From assembly GCA_027009095.1 (NCBI GenBank), contig JALVDG010000276.1, forward strand, positions 1 through 9,732: a stretch of DNA of 9,732 nucleotides. The letters are read 5' to 3'. Numbering within the stretch: the first letter of the stretch is position 1; the number at the start of each line of letters is the position of its first letter. The position numbers were made by a program, and so were the translations under genes. The stretch is from Thiotrichaceae bacterium. GTDB lineage: Bacteria > Pseudomonadota > Gammaproteobacteria > Thiotrichales > Thiotrichaceae. Shown piece after piece: positions 1 through 5,634 of this stretch. A model generated the notes under the pieces. It was not told where the DNA came from. It saw nothing but the letters and a program-made list of their open reading frames with translations, and did no database searches.

Positions 1-509
1 TATTACCGCTACCCTACACCGAAGAGGCTATTAAGCATGTTGCCTCGCGTATTCAACAAGTCCAAGCATTTTTAGAACGTCGTATACTAATTGAAAATGT
101 ATCTAGCTATGTGAGCTATACACAATCACATATGACGGAATGGGAATTTTTATCGGCAGTGGCTGAAGAGGCGGATTGTTTATTACTACTCGATATTAAT
201 AATATCTATGTTAGCTCCGTCAATCATGAGTTTGATCCCTTAGAATATCTAAACGGTGTGCCCAAAGAGCGCGTGCAACAGCACCATTTAGCAGGACATA
301 GTGATTATGGGGATTATATTATTGATACCCACGATCATGATATTGTGCAATCGGTATGGGATTTATACGCTGAATCCGTTAAACGCTTTGGGGCAGTCTC
401 TGCAATGATTGAACGTGATGATAATATTCCTGATTTAGCTGAATTAATGAGGGAATATGAGCAGATGAAAAAAATATCAGCCGATATTTTGGAGAGCACT
501 CATGTCTGA
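1..509 (+). CDS. bufB: DUF692 / MNIO-family enzyme, BufB-like (5' end outside window)
   Basis: This is the C-terminal 168 residues of a DUF692 (UPF0276) protein. The reading frame is open from the first full codon at position 3, so the GTG at 111 is internal. The family normally has about 280 residues, so roughly 110 are missing upstream. Members are multinuclear non-heme iron oxidative enzymes with a TIM-barrel fold that modify cysteines of small precursor peptides (MbnB; BufB of the copper-binding bufferins; HvfB). Visible family signatures, in order, are LPLPYTEEA, ILIENVSSYV, MTEWEF, LLLDINNIYV, HLAGH, DTHDH and IERDDNIP. The conserved Glu, Asp, Asn and His residues in these blocks correspond to the family's metal-site blocks. 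One deviation is Arg in IERDDNIP where I recall Trp as usual. The gene overlaps the DUF2063 gene by 8 bp, the classical BufB-BufC arrangement. The family assignment is very secure; the substrate is unknown because the precursor gene is not in the window. Confidence 0.93.
   Translation, partial: LPLPYTEEAIKHVASRIQQVQAFLERRILIENVSSYVSYTQSHMTEWEFLSAVAEEADCLLLLDINNIYVSSVNHEFDPLEYLNGVPKERVQQHHLAGHSDYGDYIIDTHDHDIVQSVWDLYAESVKRFGAVSAMIERDDNIPDLAELMREYEQMKKISADILESTHV
491..495 (+). promoter_or_regulatory. Ribosome binding site of bufC, inside bufB
   Basis: GGAGA lies 6 nt before the ATG at 502. It is the best Shine-Dalgarno match among the gene starts of this window and fixes the start of bufC inside the last codons of bufB. 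Confidence 0.7.
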
Positions 510-1284
510 TCTGTTGACTTTACAGCGCGATATGATGCAATGGCTACAAACAGAAAGTGGCGATATTCACGCGAGTGTGAGGGGTACAAAAAAAGTCAGT
601 ATTGAAACAAGACTGGCTATCTATGCTAATGCTTATCGTTACCGTTTAATCGATGCTTTATCTGATAACTACCCTTCAGTACATACCTTATTAGGTGATG
701 AAAGCTTCTATAACGAAGGGGTTAAATACATTGCAGAATACCCTTCGCAACATTTTTCTATTCGTTATTTTGGTAGCCAGTTAGCTGATTTTTTAGAAAA
801 GCATTATAGCGATACTCTGGTCTTAGCCGAAATGGCTCGCTTTGAATGGGCGTTGCGTAATGCCTTTGATGCGGGCGATGTACCATCACTAAGCTTAGAT
901 GCTTTGCAAACCATTGCACCAGAGTCATGGGCTGGTTTAAGTTTTGTGCTGCACCCTTCTGTCGCACGAGTCGATTTACAGTGGAATGTGCCACAACTCT
1001 GGGCAGCGATTGATGATGAAACAGGGGAAATTGAGATTGAATCTGCCGAACACCCTATCCCATGGTTAATCTGGCGCAAAGACTTAAAAACCTATTATCG
1101 CTCGCTTGAGGTTGATGAAGCTTGGGCATTAGATCAAGTGATGCAAGGAGCAAATTTTGCTAAAATTTGTGCGGGTGTCTGTGAATGGATTGACGAAGAA
1201 CATGCCCCCGCGAGAGTCGCTGCTTTTATTAGTGAGTGGTTAAATACCGAGTTAATCACTGAATTGAAGGTCTCGCAGTTTTAG
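502..1284 (+). CDS. bufC: DUF2063 protein, BufC/HvfC-like partner of the MNIO enzyme
   Basis: This complete 260-aa protein has the N-terminal DUF2063 ('putative DNA-binding') signature. It shows LAIYANAYRYRLIDALSDNY at about residues 38-57, then the LLGDESF block, FSIRYFG and the LxxFLxxH-like ADFLEKH. In bufferin- and HvfABC-type operons this protein is the partner subunit of the DUF692 enzyme and probably recognises the precursor peptide; the DNA-binding label is historical and poorly supported. It appears cytoplasmic, with no signal peptide or membrane helix. The ATG at 502 has a strong ribosome site (GGAGA at 491-495, 6-nt gap) and overlaps the end of the upstream gene by 8 bp, implying translational coupling. 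The stop codon overlaps the stop of the convergent rhombosortase gene. Family assignment is strong; the exact role is inferred from gene pairing. Confidence 0.9.
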   Translation: MSDLLTLQRDMMQWLQTESGDIHASVRGTKKVSIETRLAIYANAYRYRLIDALSDNYPSVHTLLGDESFYNEGVKYIAEYPSQHFSIRYFGSQLADFLEKHYSDTLVLAEMARFEWALRNAFDAGDVPSLSLDALQTIAPESWAGLSFVLHPSVARVDLQWNVPQLWAAIDDETGEIEIESAEHPIPWLIWRKDLKTYYRSLEVDEAWALDQVMQGANFAKICAGVCEWIDEEHAPARVAAFISEWLNTELITELKVSQF

Positions 1285-1871
1285 GATTCCTGAGTTTTTA
1301 GATTGTAAAAATATTGTAGAAGCACCATCGCAGCAATCAAAAAAGCAGTTGATATGCCATAAATATGAGCATCAGTAGAAACAGGTACGCCAATTAAATC
1401 AGCATTTGTTTGCCCTGTTTTATAAATATGATCCCAAATAATTTTACTTGGAATCACGACCATAATAGTCAATCCCGTTATAAAGTCTTTGTCTAGCAAG
1501 GCGTATGCGCTCCCCACAATATATAAACCATAAAGTGCCCCAGAGATACCCGCATACCACATGAGCTGTGGGCTAAGATAATAAAGTCCAAAGCCAACAC
1601 CTGTTATCAGTAGCAATAAACTAACAAGAAACTGAGTACTATTAATAAGATCTTTGAAAATAAAAATAAAGATCCAAAAGCCAGCAAGATTCATTCCTAG
1701 ATGATAATAATTCGTGTGGACAAGATTGCCTGTCCATACTCTCCACCATTCACCCTGCTGAATATTGTCACGTAAAAATAATAAATCCGCTTGTATCCAC
1801 TGGTCTATAAGTAATAAAAAGGAGAGAAAAATAGCACTGAGAATAATATTTGACGGTCTTTTTAGTGGCAT
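1281..1871 (-). CDS. rrtA: Rhombosortase (rhomboid-family intramembrane serine protease)
   Basis: This 196-aa polytopic membrane protein has several hydrophobic helices and the rhombosortase version of the rhomboid fold. GEWWRVWTGNLVH lies at residues 40-52, HLGMN at 57-61, the catalytic-serine motif GISGALYG has Ser110, and the catalytic His169 sits in AHIYG. The length near 200 aa, without the larger N-terminal region of GlpG, is typical of rhombosortases. These enzymes cut the C-terminal GlyGly-CTERM anchor of exported proteins, which are usually T2SS cargo, at the inner membrane. No GlyGly-CTERM substrate is encoded in this window. The ATG complement is at 1869-1871; no good Shine-Dalgarno is visible, so the exact start is less certain. 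The gene is divergent from gspG and overlaps bufC tail-to-tail by 4 bp. The family call is strong; the specific substrate is unknown. Confidence 0.88.
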   Translation of the reverse strand: MPLKRPSNIILSAIFLSFLLLIDQWIQADLLFLRDNIQQGEWWRVWTGNLVHTNYYHLGMNLAGFWIFIFIFKDLINSTQFLVSLLLLITGVGFGLYYLSPQLMWYAGISGALYGLYIVGSAYALLDKDFITGLTIMVVIPSKIIWDHIYKTGQTNADLIGVPVSTDAHIYGISTAFLIAAMVLLQYFYNLKTQES

Positions 1872-1914
1872 GGTGAGTGTTACAGTTTGTTAATTCAGGA
1901 TGTTATGCTTTTCG

Positions 1915-1938
1915 ATTTTGTCTTGGTTGTGACAAAAT
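1915..1938. promoter_or_regulatory. Perfect inverted repeat, candidate operator
   Basis: Arms ATTTTGTC (1915-1922) and GACAAAAT (1931-1938) are perfect reverse complements separated by 8 nt. The repeat spans the proposed -35 element (1918-1923) and most of the spacer of the gspG promoter, between two divergent genes. The dyad geometry (16-nt centre-to-centre, about 1.5 helical turns) is compatible with a dimeric regulator. It is not followed by a T-run, so it does not look like a terminator. The binding protein is unknown. Confidence 0.5.
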
Positions 1939-1950
1939 TAGTATATTAGA

Positions 1951-1966
1951 AGAGATTGTATTCTCT
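1951..1966. repeat. Short inverted repeat downstream of the gspG -10 element
   Basis: Arms AGAGA (1951-1955) and TCTCT (1962-1966) flank 6 nt just after the proposed -10. It could be part of an operator or a small hairpin near the 5' end of the transcript. Five-base arms can arise by chance, so the weight is low. Confidence 0.25.
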
Positions 1967-1996
1967 AACTTCATCCAAAAAAACTAAGTTAAACAA

Positions 1997-2002
1997 TAAA
2001 GG
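1997..2002 (+). promoter_or_regulatory. Ribosome binding site deciding the gspG start
   Basis: An AAAGG-type site ends at 2002, 7 nt before the ATG at 2010. It favours this start over the in-frame TTG at 1956, which would add 18 residues to an already adequate prepilin leader. Confidence 0.6.
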
Positions 2003-2009
2003 TACACAA

Positions 2010-2468
2010 ATGAACTTGAATTATTTATCGCAGGGTCGAGTAAAACTACTCTCTAAAAAAACACGAGCACAAGGTTTTACCTTACTCGAAGTGATGGTTG
2101 TGGTCGTTATTATCGCGGTTATGGCTGCTGTTGTTGCACCAGGTGTTCTTGGTAAATTGGAAGATGCAAAAATAGAACGTGTTAAAGCCGATCTAAAAAG
2201 TATTGCTGGAACGCTTGATCTTTATAAGCTCGATAATTTTCAATATCCAAGTACCGATCAAGGTTTAGAGGCACTGGTCTCTAAACCAAGTGGTGATCCT
2301 GAGCCTAAGGCGTGGAAACCTTATCTAAAGAAAATCCCCACTGATCCTTGGAAAAATCCATACAAATACCTAAGTCCAGGCTCGCATGGTGAGGTTGATA
2401 TTTACTCTCTAGGACCTGATGGACGCCAGAGTGATGATGATATTGGTAATTGGGATTTAGAAAACTAA
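2010..2468 (+). CDS. gspG: Type II secretion major pseudopilin GspG
   Basis: This is the main subunit of the T2SS pseudopilus, the periplasmic piston assembled on the inner membrane and matured by the prepilin peptidase GspO/PilD. The 152-aa precursor has a basic 22-residue leader. Cleavage is expected after Gly22 in QG/FTLLEVMV, with the conserved Glu at mature position 5 (Glu27), followed by a hydrophobic helix to about residue 47. GspG hallmarks follow: LEDAKIERVKADL, LDLYKLDNFQYPSTDQGL, the PYLKKIPTDPWKNPY block, and the C-terminal loop SLGPDGRQSDDD that in PulG binds calcium. The chosen ATG has a good ribosome site; a longer frame from TTG at 1956 exists but is unlikely. It is the first gene of gspGHIJ and follows the putative promoter. 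Confidence 0.96.
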   Translation: MNLNYLSQGRVKLLSKKTRAQGFTLLEVMVVVVIIAVMAAVVAPGVLGKLEDAKIERVKADLKSIAGTLDLYKLDNFQYPSTDQGLEALVSKPSGDPEPKAWKPYLKKIPTDPWKNPYKYLSPGSHGEVDIYSLGPDGRQSDDDIGNWDLEN

Positions 2469-2473
2469 GCAGT

Positions 2474-2998
2474 ATGATCAAGAGGCGATGCCCACACTCT
2501 AAAAAGGCAGGTTTTACGCTACTCGAAATAATGATAGTTGTTGTCATTGTGGGTTTGTTGTCAGCCGCAGTTGTGCCGATGGTATCGAAAAGTAGTGATG
2601 ATATCTTAAAGGAGCAAGCCGATCGTTTTGCAGCTTTGGTTAAACTATCGCAAGATGAATCTATCTTGCAATCTCGGCAATTAGGCTTAAGAATTAAAGA
2701 AAGTAGTTACGCTTTTCTTCAACAAGATGGTGAAAATTGGATTCCTTTCGAGGAAGGATTATTTCGGGAGCGGCAACTTTCTGGTAATACTAAAATATCA
2801 TTATTTTTAGATGATATTGATGTCTCGCTTGTTGAGGGTGTTGTAGGTACAGAGAAAACCAAACCACAGATTTTTATTCTGTCTAGTGGTGAAATGACGC
2901 CTTTTAAAGCTACATTTGCTTTTCGTTCGGGGGGAAGTATTACCATTAGTTTTGACGCAATCGGCAATGTTAAAAAAGAGGTACAGCAACGTGAGTAG
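2474..2998 (+). CDS. gspH: Type II secretion minor pseudopilin GspH
   Basis: This 174-aa prepilin-like protein has a short basic leader (13 residues), a predicted peptidase site AG/FTLLEIMI after Gly13, Glu18 as mature Glu5, and one hydrophobic helix. The periplasmic part is consistent with GspH/FimT: KEQADRFAALVKLSQDESILQSRQLGLRI, then a strand-rich region ending in RSGGSITISFDAIGNV. GspH is thought to link the GspI-J-K tip complex to the GspG filament. I chose the ATG at 2474, 5 nt after gspG stops, over the TTG at 2450 that overlaps gspG and lengthens the leader. The Shine-Dalgarno is weak, suggesting coupling to gspG translation. Position between gspG and gspI supports the call. Confidence 0.9.
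   Translation: MIKRRCPHSKKAGFTLLEIMIVVVIVGLLSAAVVPMVSKSSDDILKEQADRFAALVKLSQDESILQSRQLGLRIKESSYAFLQQDGENWIPFEEGLFRERQLSGNTKISLFLDDIDVSLVEGVVGTEKTKPQIFILSSGEMTPFKATFAFRSGGSITISFDAIGNVKKEVQQRE
2976..2981 (+). promoter_or_regulatory. Ribosome binding site deciding the gspI GTG start
   Basis: AAGAGG inside the end of gspH lies 9 nt before GTG at 2991. It supports this start over upstream in-frame codons such as the one at 2916, which would put about 25 extra residues before the leader. Confidence 0.6.
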
Positions 2999-3374
2999 AA
3001 TAAAATCTACTACGACCGGTTTTACATTAATTGAAGTGTTAGTTGCACTGATGATTATTGCCGTTGCCTTGGGAGGTGCCGTAAAAGTAATGGGCAGCGC
3101 AACAGTAAATGCCTCTATTCTATCACAGAAAAGTTTTGCTCAATGGGTGGGGTTAAATCAGTTAACTAAGGTGAAGTTAGATGGTATTTGGTTAAAAACA
3201 GGAGAATCCAAAGGCGAGACTGAAATGGCAAAGCAAAAATGGGTATGGGTACAAAAAGTCATAAAAACAGAAATAGATGATGTGAATCGTTTGGAAATTG
3301 ATGTGTATTTAGCACCTAAAACTTCCGATTCTAATCCACTTGCCAATGTTGTCGGCTTTTTTGCTAAACCATGA
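2991..3374 (+). CDS. gspI: Type II secretion minor pseudopilin GspI
   Basis: This 127-aa precursor has a 10-residue leader, the peptidase site TG/FTLIEVLVAL after Gly10, Glu15 as mature Glu5, and a hydrophobic helix. The typical GspI features are the VNASILSQKSFAQWVGLNQL segment and the GETEMAKQKWVWVQKV strand pair near residues 73-88. GspI forms the pseudopilus tip with GspJ and GspK. The GTG start overlaps the gspH stop by 8 bp and has its own ribosome site within gspH. The end overlaps gspJ by 4 bp (ATGA). Confidence 0.93.
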   Translation: MSRIKSTTTGFTLIEVLVALMIIAVALGGAVKVMGSATVNASILSQKSFAQWVGLNQLTKVKLDGIWLKTGESKGETEMAKQKWVWVQKVIKTEIDDVNRLEIDVYLAPKTSDSNPLANVVGFFAKP

Positions 3375-3982
3375 CTATCGCCAATATTATCCCTCCTAAA
3401 TCTTCAACATCATCAGGCTTTACTCTGCTTGAATTACTGATTGCAATGGTGATTTTCTCTACTATGTCACTCATGGCATATGGCGGTTTACATAGCGTAC
3501 TCACAAGTAATCGAGTTACTGAGGAATATGAATTACAACTAAAAGAATTGCAGCGCACCATAATGTTTTTGGAAAAAGACTTGCGCCAGCTAGTAGCACG
3601 TCCTCGTCATGCCGCTTACAACGAAGTGTTACCCGCAGTGCAAACAGATTTAGGAGTAGATGGTGTTTTAGAATTTACTCGTAGTGGTAATCCAAACCCC
3701 GCAGGAAAGTTACGAAGTTCTTTACAGCGTGTACGTTATGTTTTAGATAAAGATGAATTGCAACGATGGTCATGGGAGCTAGTCGATCATTTAGACGGCA
3801 AGCCTATTATTATGCCATTAATGGGGTCGGTAGAAAAAATTAGCTTTCGTTTTATGAGTGAAAATAAGCAATGGCAGGAAAATTGGCTTGTAAAAGATAA
3901 ATCTGTACTGCCTAAAGCAATAGAAATCAATATAAGCCATAAACGTTGGGGGGAAATACGGCGTTTAATTTCTATCTATTAA
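3371..3982 (+). CDS. gspJ: Type II secretion minor pseudopilin GspJ
   Basis: This 203-aa precursor has a 16-residue leader, cleavage site SG/FTLLELLIAM after Gly16 and Glu21 as mature Glu5. The downstream segment LQLKELQRTIMFLEKDLRQL and the region RVRYVLDKDELQRWSWELVD match GspJ, and the length is normal for PulJ/GspJ. It is a minor pseudopilin of the tip complex. The ATG overlaps the gspI stop as ATGA with no clear Shine-Dalgarno, so translation is probably coupled. It is the last gene of this operon: gspK, the usual next gene, is absent, and 436 bp of non-coding-looking DNA follow. The sequence after the stop codon stays open in the same frame to 4246 (described separately), but the GspJ domain itself is complete. 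Confidence 0.93.
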   Translation: MTIANIIPPKSSTSSGFTLLELLIAMVIFSTMSLMAYGGLHSVLTSNRVTEEYELQLKELQRTIMFLEKDLRQLVARPRHAAYNEVLPAVQTDLGVDGVLEFTRSGNPNPAGKLRSSLQRVRYVLDKDELQRWSWELVDHLDGKPIIMPLMGSVEKISFRFMSENKQWQENWLVKDKSVLPKAIEINISHKRWGEIRRLISIY

Positions 3983-4187
3983 GTAATAGTTGATAGGCTT
4001 GTATTTTTAAGTGATTATAAAATCCTATTTGAAACCTTAACGATAATAAAATTCCAAATTGTTTCTTTTTTAATCATAAGCTTAGTGCTATCATTTTTTA
4101 TCTGCTTTTTGCTTAAATTATTATTTACCAGCATTAAAATTGAGCTGATAAAATGTTGTTGTATAGCGAGCAAATGCTTAAATTGGC

Positions 4188-4212
4188 TAGCTTTCTATAG
4201 AGCGAAAAGCTA
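4188..4212. repeat. Inverted repeat in the gspJ-adaptor gap
   Basis: Arms TAGCTTT (4188-4194) and AAAGCTA (4206-4212) are perfect complements around an 11-nt loop. There is no T-run after it, so it is not a standard terminator. Function is unknown. Confidence 0.3.
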
Positions 4213-4254
4213 TAGTCAGGCGCATAGTTACTACTCTAGTAGATAAAAATTGGT

Positions 4255-4280
4255 TTGATTATGCCATTTTGGTGAATCAA
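4255..4280. repeat. Weak inverted repeat upstream of the RND operon
   Basis: Arms TTGATT (4255-4260) and AATCAA (4275-4280) are separated by 14 nt, about 140 bp before the adaptor gene. It could be an operator for the RND operon, but six-base arms of this composition are easily coincidental. Confidence 0.2.
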
Positions 4281-4418
4281 TATTATTGGAGTACATGGAT
4301 ACGTTATACGTTTGTTTTATCAGATGTCTATTCTGCAATAGTCGGGTGGTACTAGCTATTAGCAGTCATTCCTTATGCCATCAGGCATGTTTAAATACAA
4401 TCTAGGAACTTCGAGAAA

Positions 4419-5579
4419 ATGAAAATAAATAAAATATTTTCCTTGGGCTTTGTTGCAAGTTTTGCTTTGTTACTTACGACGGTGTCGATTGCTGCTGATG
4501 TTTTTGTAACAGTAGAAAAAACAACATCAAACTCGCAAACCATTCTAGGTGGTACGGTTATTCCCTATAAAGAAGTGACATTAACCGCTCAACTACCTGG
4601 GCGAATTATGTCAATAGCAGGAGAGGTTGGTGCTAAATTTCCGACGGGAACAGTGTTAGTTAAGATAAATACAGACGCCTTAGAAGCAAAAAAAGATTTG
4701 CTTAATGCTCAATTAGAATCAGCTCAAGCGGCATTAAAAAATGCACAGTCCCGATATACCCGCGAAATAGTGTCTCCTCGTAGTAAAGATATATCTAGTA
4801 TGCCAGGTATGGGGATACCATCAATGATGGATATCTACTTTACTCGCCCCTTTGCTGATGCAATGGGAGTAACGAATACCAATTACAATCGTTATTCAGA
4901 CTTATTAAATACAGCAACGGGTGTTACCCAAGCGAAAAGTAAAGTTATGCAATCTTGGGCACAACTTAATGAGTTGAATGCAAATTTAAAAAATGCAATA
5001 TCAGTCGCTCCTTTTGAGGGGATGATTTTAAAAAAATTAGTCGAAGAAGGTGATACCGTTCAACCAGGACAACCTTTGTTAAAGTTTGGTTTTGTAAAAT
5101 ATTTGCGTATAAAAGCGGATGTTCCAGAAGTTTTAGTGAGTGGTTTACGTCCAAAAATGGTTGTTCCCGTTAAAATTAATGGTCAAATGAGTGAAGCAAG
5201 AGTTTCTCAAATTCAACCAGTTGCGGATGCGGCTCGTCATACCGTTATTGTTAAATTCGATTTAAAAGTGGGAGTGAATGCCTCACCTGGAATGTATGCT
5301 GAACTATATTTACCTGATGGTAGTCGAGGTCTTAAATCAGTATTAACCATTCCTAAAACAGCTTTAATTAAAGGTAGAAGCTTACCTAGCCTATGGGTTT
5401 GGGACGATACAAAAAAAGAGGTCAAATTGCATTTAGTACGTTTAGGAAGTGAACAACAAAACAATAGAGTAGAAGTGATTACAGGAGTAAAAGAAGGCGA
5501 TAAAGTGCTTGATAATCCTATTCCAGGTTGGATGCCAGGAGATGATAAAAAAGAAACTAATTCAAATAAGCAGCATTAA
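4419..5579 (+). CDS. RND efflux periplasmic adaptor subunit (membrane fusion protein)
   Basis: This 386-aa HlyD/AcrA-type adaptor bridges the RND pump and an outer-membrane channel. A Sec signal peptide spans about residues 1-25 (basic start, hydrophobic core, SIAA/DVF region), with no lipobox Cys, so it is not an AcrA-like lipoprotein. The first biotinyl-lipoyl half is around residues 47-88 (VTLTAQLPGRIMSI...GAKFPTGTVLVKI). A helical hairpin follows, then the second half around 190-225 (VAPFEGMILKKLVEEGDTV), a beta-barrel domain and a membrane-proximal domain ending near residue 370. The hairpin contains an unusual Met- and Pro-rich insertion at about 120-170 (Met128, 131, 136, 137, 149). 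AGGAA at 4404-4408 precedes the ATG. It lies 55 bp before the pump gene, a normal adaptor-pump order; no TolC gene is in view. Substrate is unknown. Confidence 0.9.
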   Translation: MKINKIFSLGFVASFALLLTTVSIAADVFVTVEKTTSNSQTILGGTVIPYKEVTLTAQLPGRIMSIAGEVGAKFPTGTVLVKINTDALEAKKDLLNAQLESAQAALKNAQSRYTREIVSPRSKDISSMPGMGIPSMMDIYFTRPFADAMGVTNTNYNRYSDLLNTATGVTQAKSKVMQSWAQLNELNANLKNAISVAPFEGMILKKLVEEGDTVQPGQPLLKFGFVKYLRIKADVPEVLVSGLRPKMVVPVKINGQMSEARVSQIQPVADAARHTVIVKFDLKVGVNASPGMYAELYLPDGSRGLKSVLTIPKTALIKGRSLPSLWVWDDTKKEVKLHLVRLGSEQQNNRVEVITGVKEGDKVLDNPIPGWMPGDDKKETNSNKQH

Positions 5580-5634
5580 ATAAAAGTATTTTGTGATTAT
5601 CTACTAATAAAACGACGCTAGGCATAGATATCCA

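Larger units (their letters stand above)
1872..2009. promoter_or_regulatory. Divergent rrtA / gspG intergenic region
   Basis: This 138-bp AT-rich region separates the divergent rrtA and gspG genes, so it must serve expression in both directions. For gspG, TTGTCT at 1918-1923 and TATATT at 1942-1947 with an 18-nt spacer form a plausible sigma-70-like promoter (4/6 and 5/6 matches). I found no equally good pair for rrtA. Two inverted repeats, listed separately, lie in it. Confidence 0.5.
3983..4418. other. 436-bp gap without a convincing gene; possible gene debris and RND operon leader
   Basis: This is very AT-rich, with no ORF having a convincing start and ribosome site and no GC-rich hairpin plus T-run that would be a clear terminator for gspJ. 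The frame of gspJ stays open after its stop from 3983 to 4246 (87 codons, one strongly hydrophobic stretch, no ATG; the only early candidate start is GTG at 4085 without a ribosome site). A different frame is open from 4191 to 4355 (54 codons, no ATG). Neither translation resembles a family I know. A promoter for the RND operon should be in the second half, but I see no strong -35/-10 pair. Confidence 0.5.

Noticed and set aside
804..1079. Minus-strand ORFs inside bufC, and similar ones inside gsp and RND genes
   Set aside because: They are antisense shadows of well-supported genes, with no ribosome site or family resemblance.
1956..2009. Longer GspG start at TTG 1956
   Set aside because: It adds 18 residues before a leader that is already complete, uses a rare start and overlaps the likely promoter/leader region; ATG 2010 has a proper ribosome site.
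4153..4200. Mini-ORF ATG TTG TTG... of 15 codons in the gap before the RND operon
   Set aside because: No ribosome site, no recognisable peptide, typical of chance in AT-rich DNA.
4259..4381. 9-bp direct repeat TTATGCCAT at 4259-4267 and 4373-4381
   Set aside because: A single 9-base match is expected fairly often by chance within a 436-bp gap; no transposase or target-site logic.
4375..4388. Small hairpin ATGCC/GGCAT just upstream of the adaptor gene
   Set aside because: Only 5 bp of stem with no T-run; too weak for a terminator or operator call.
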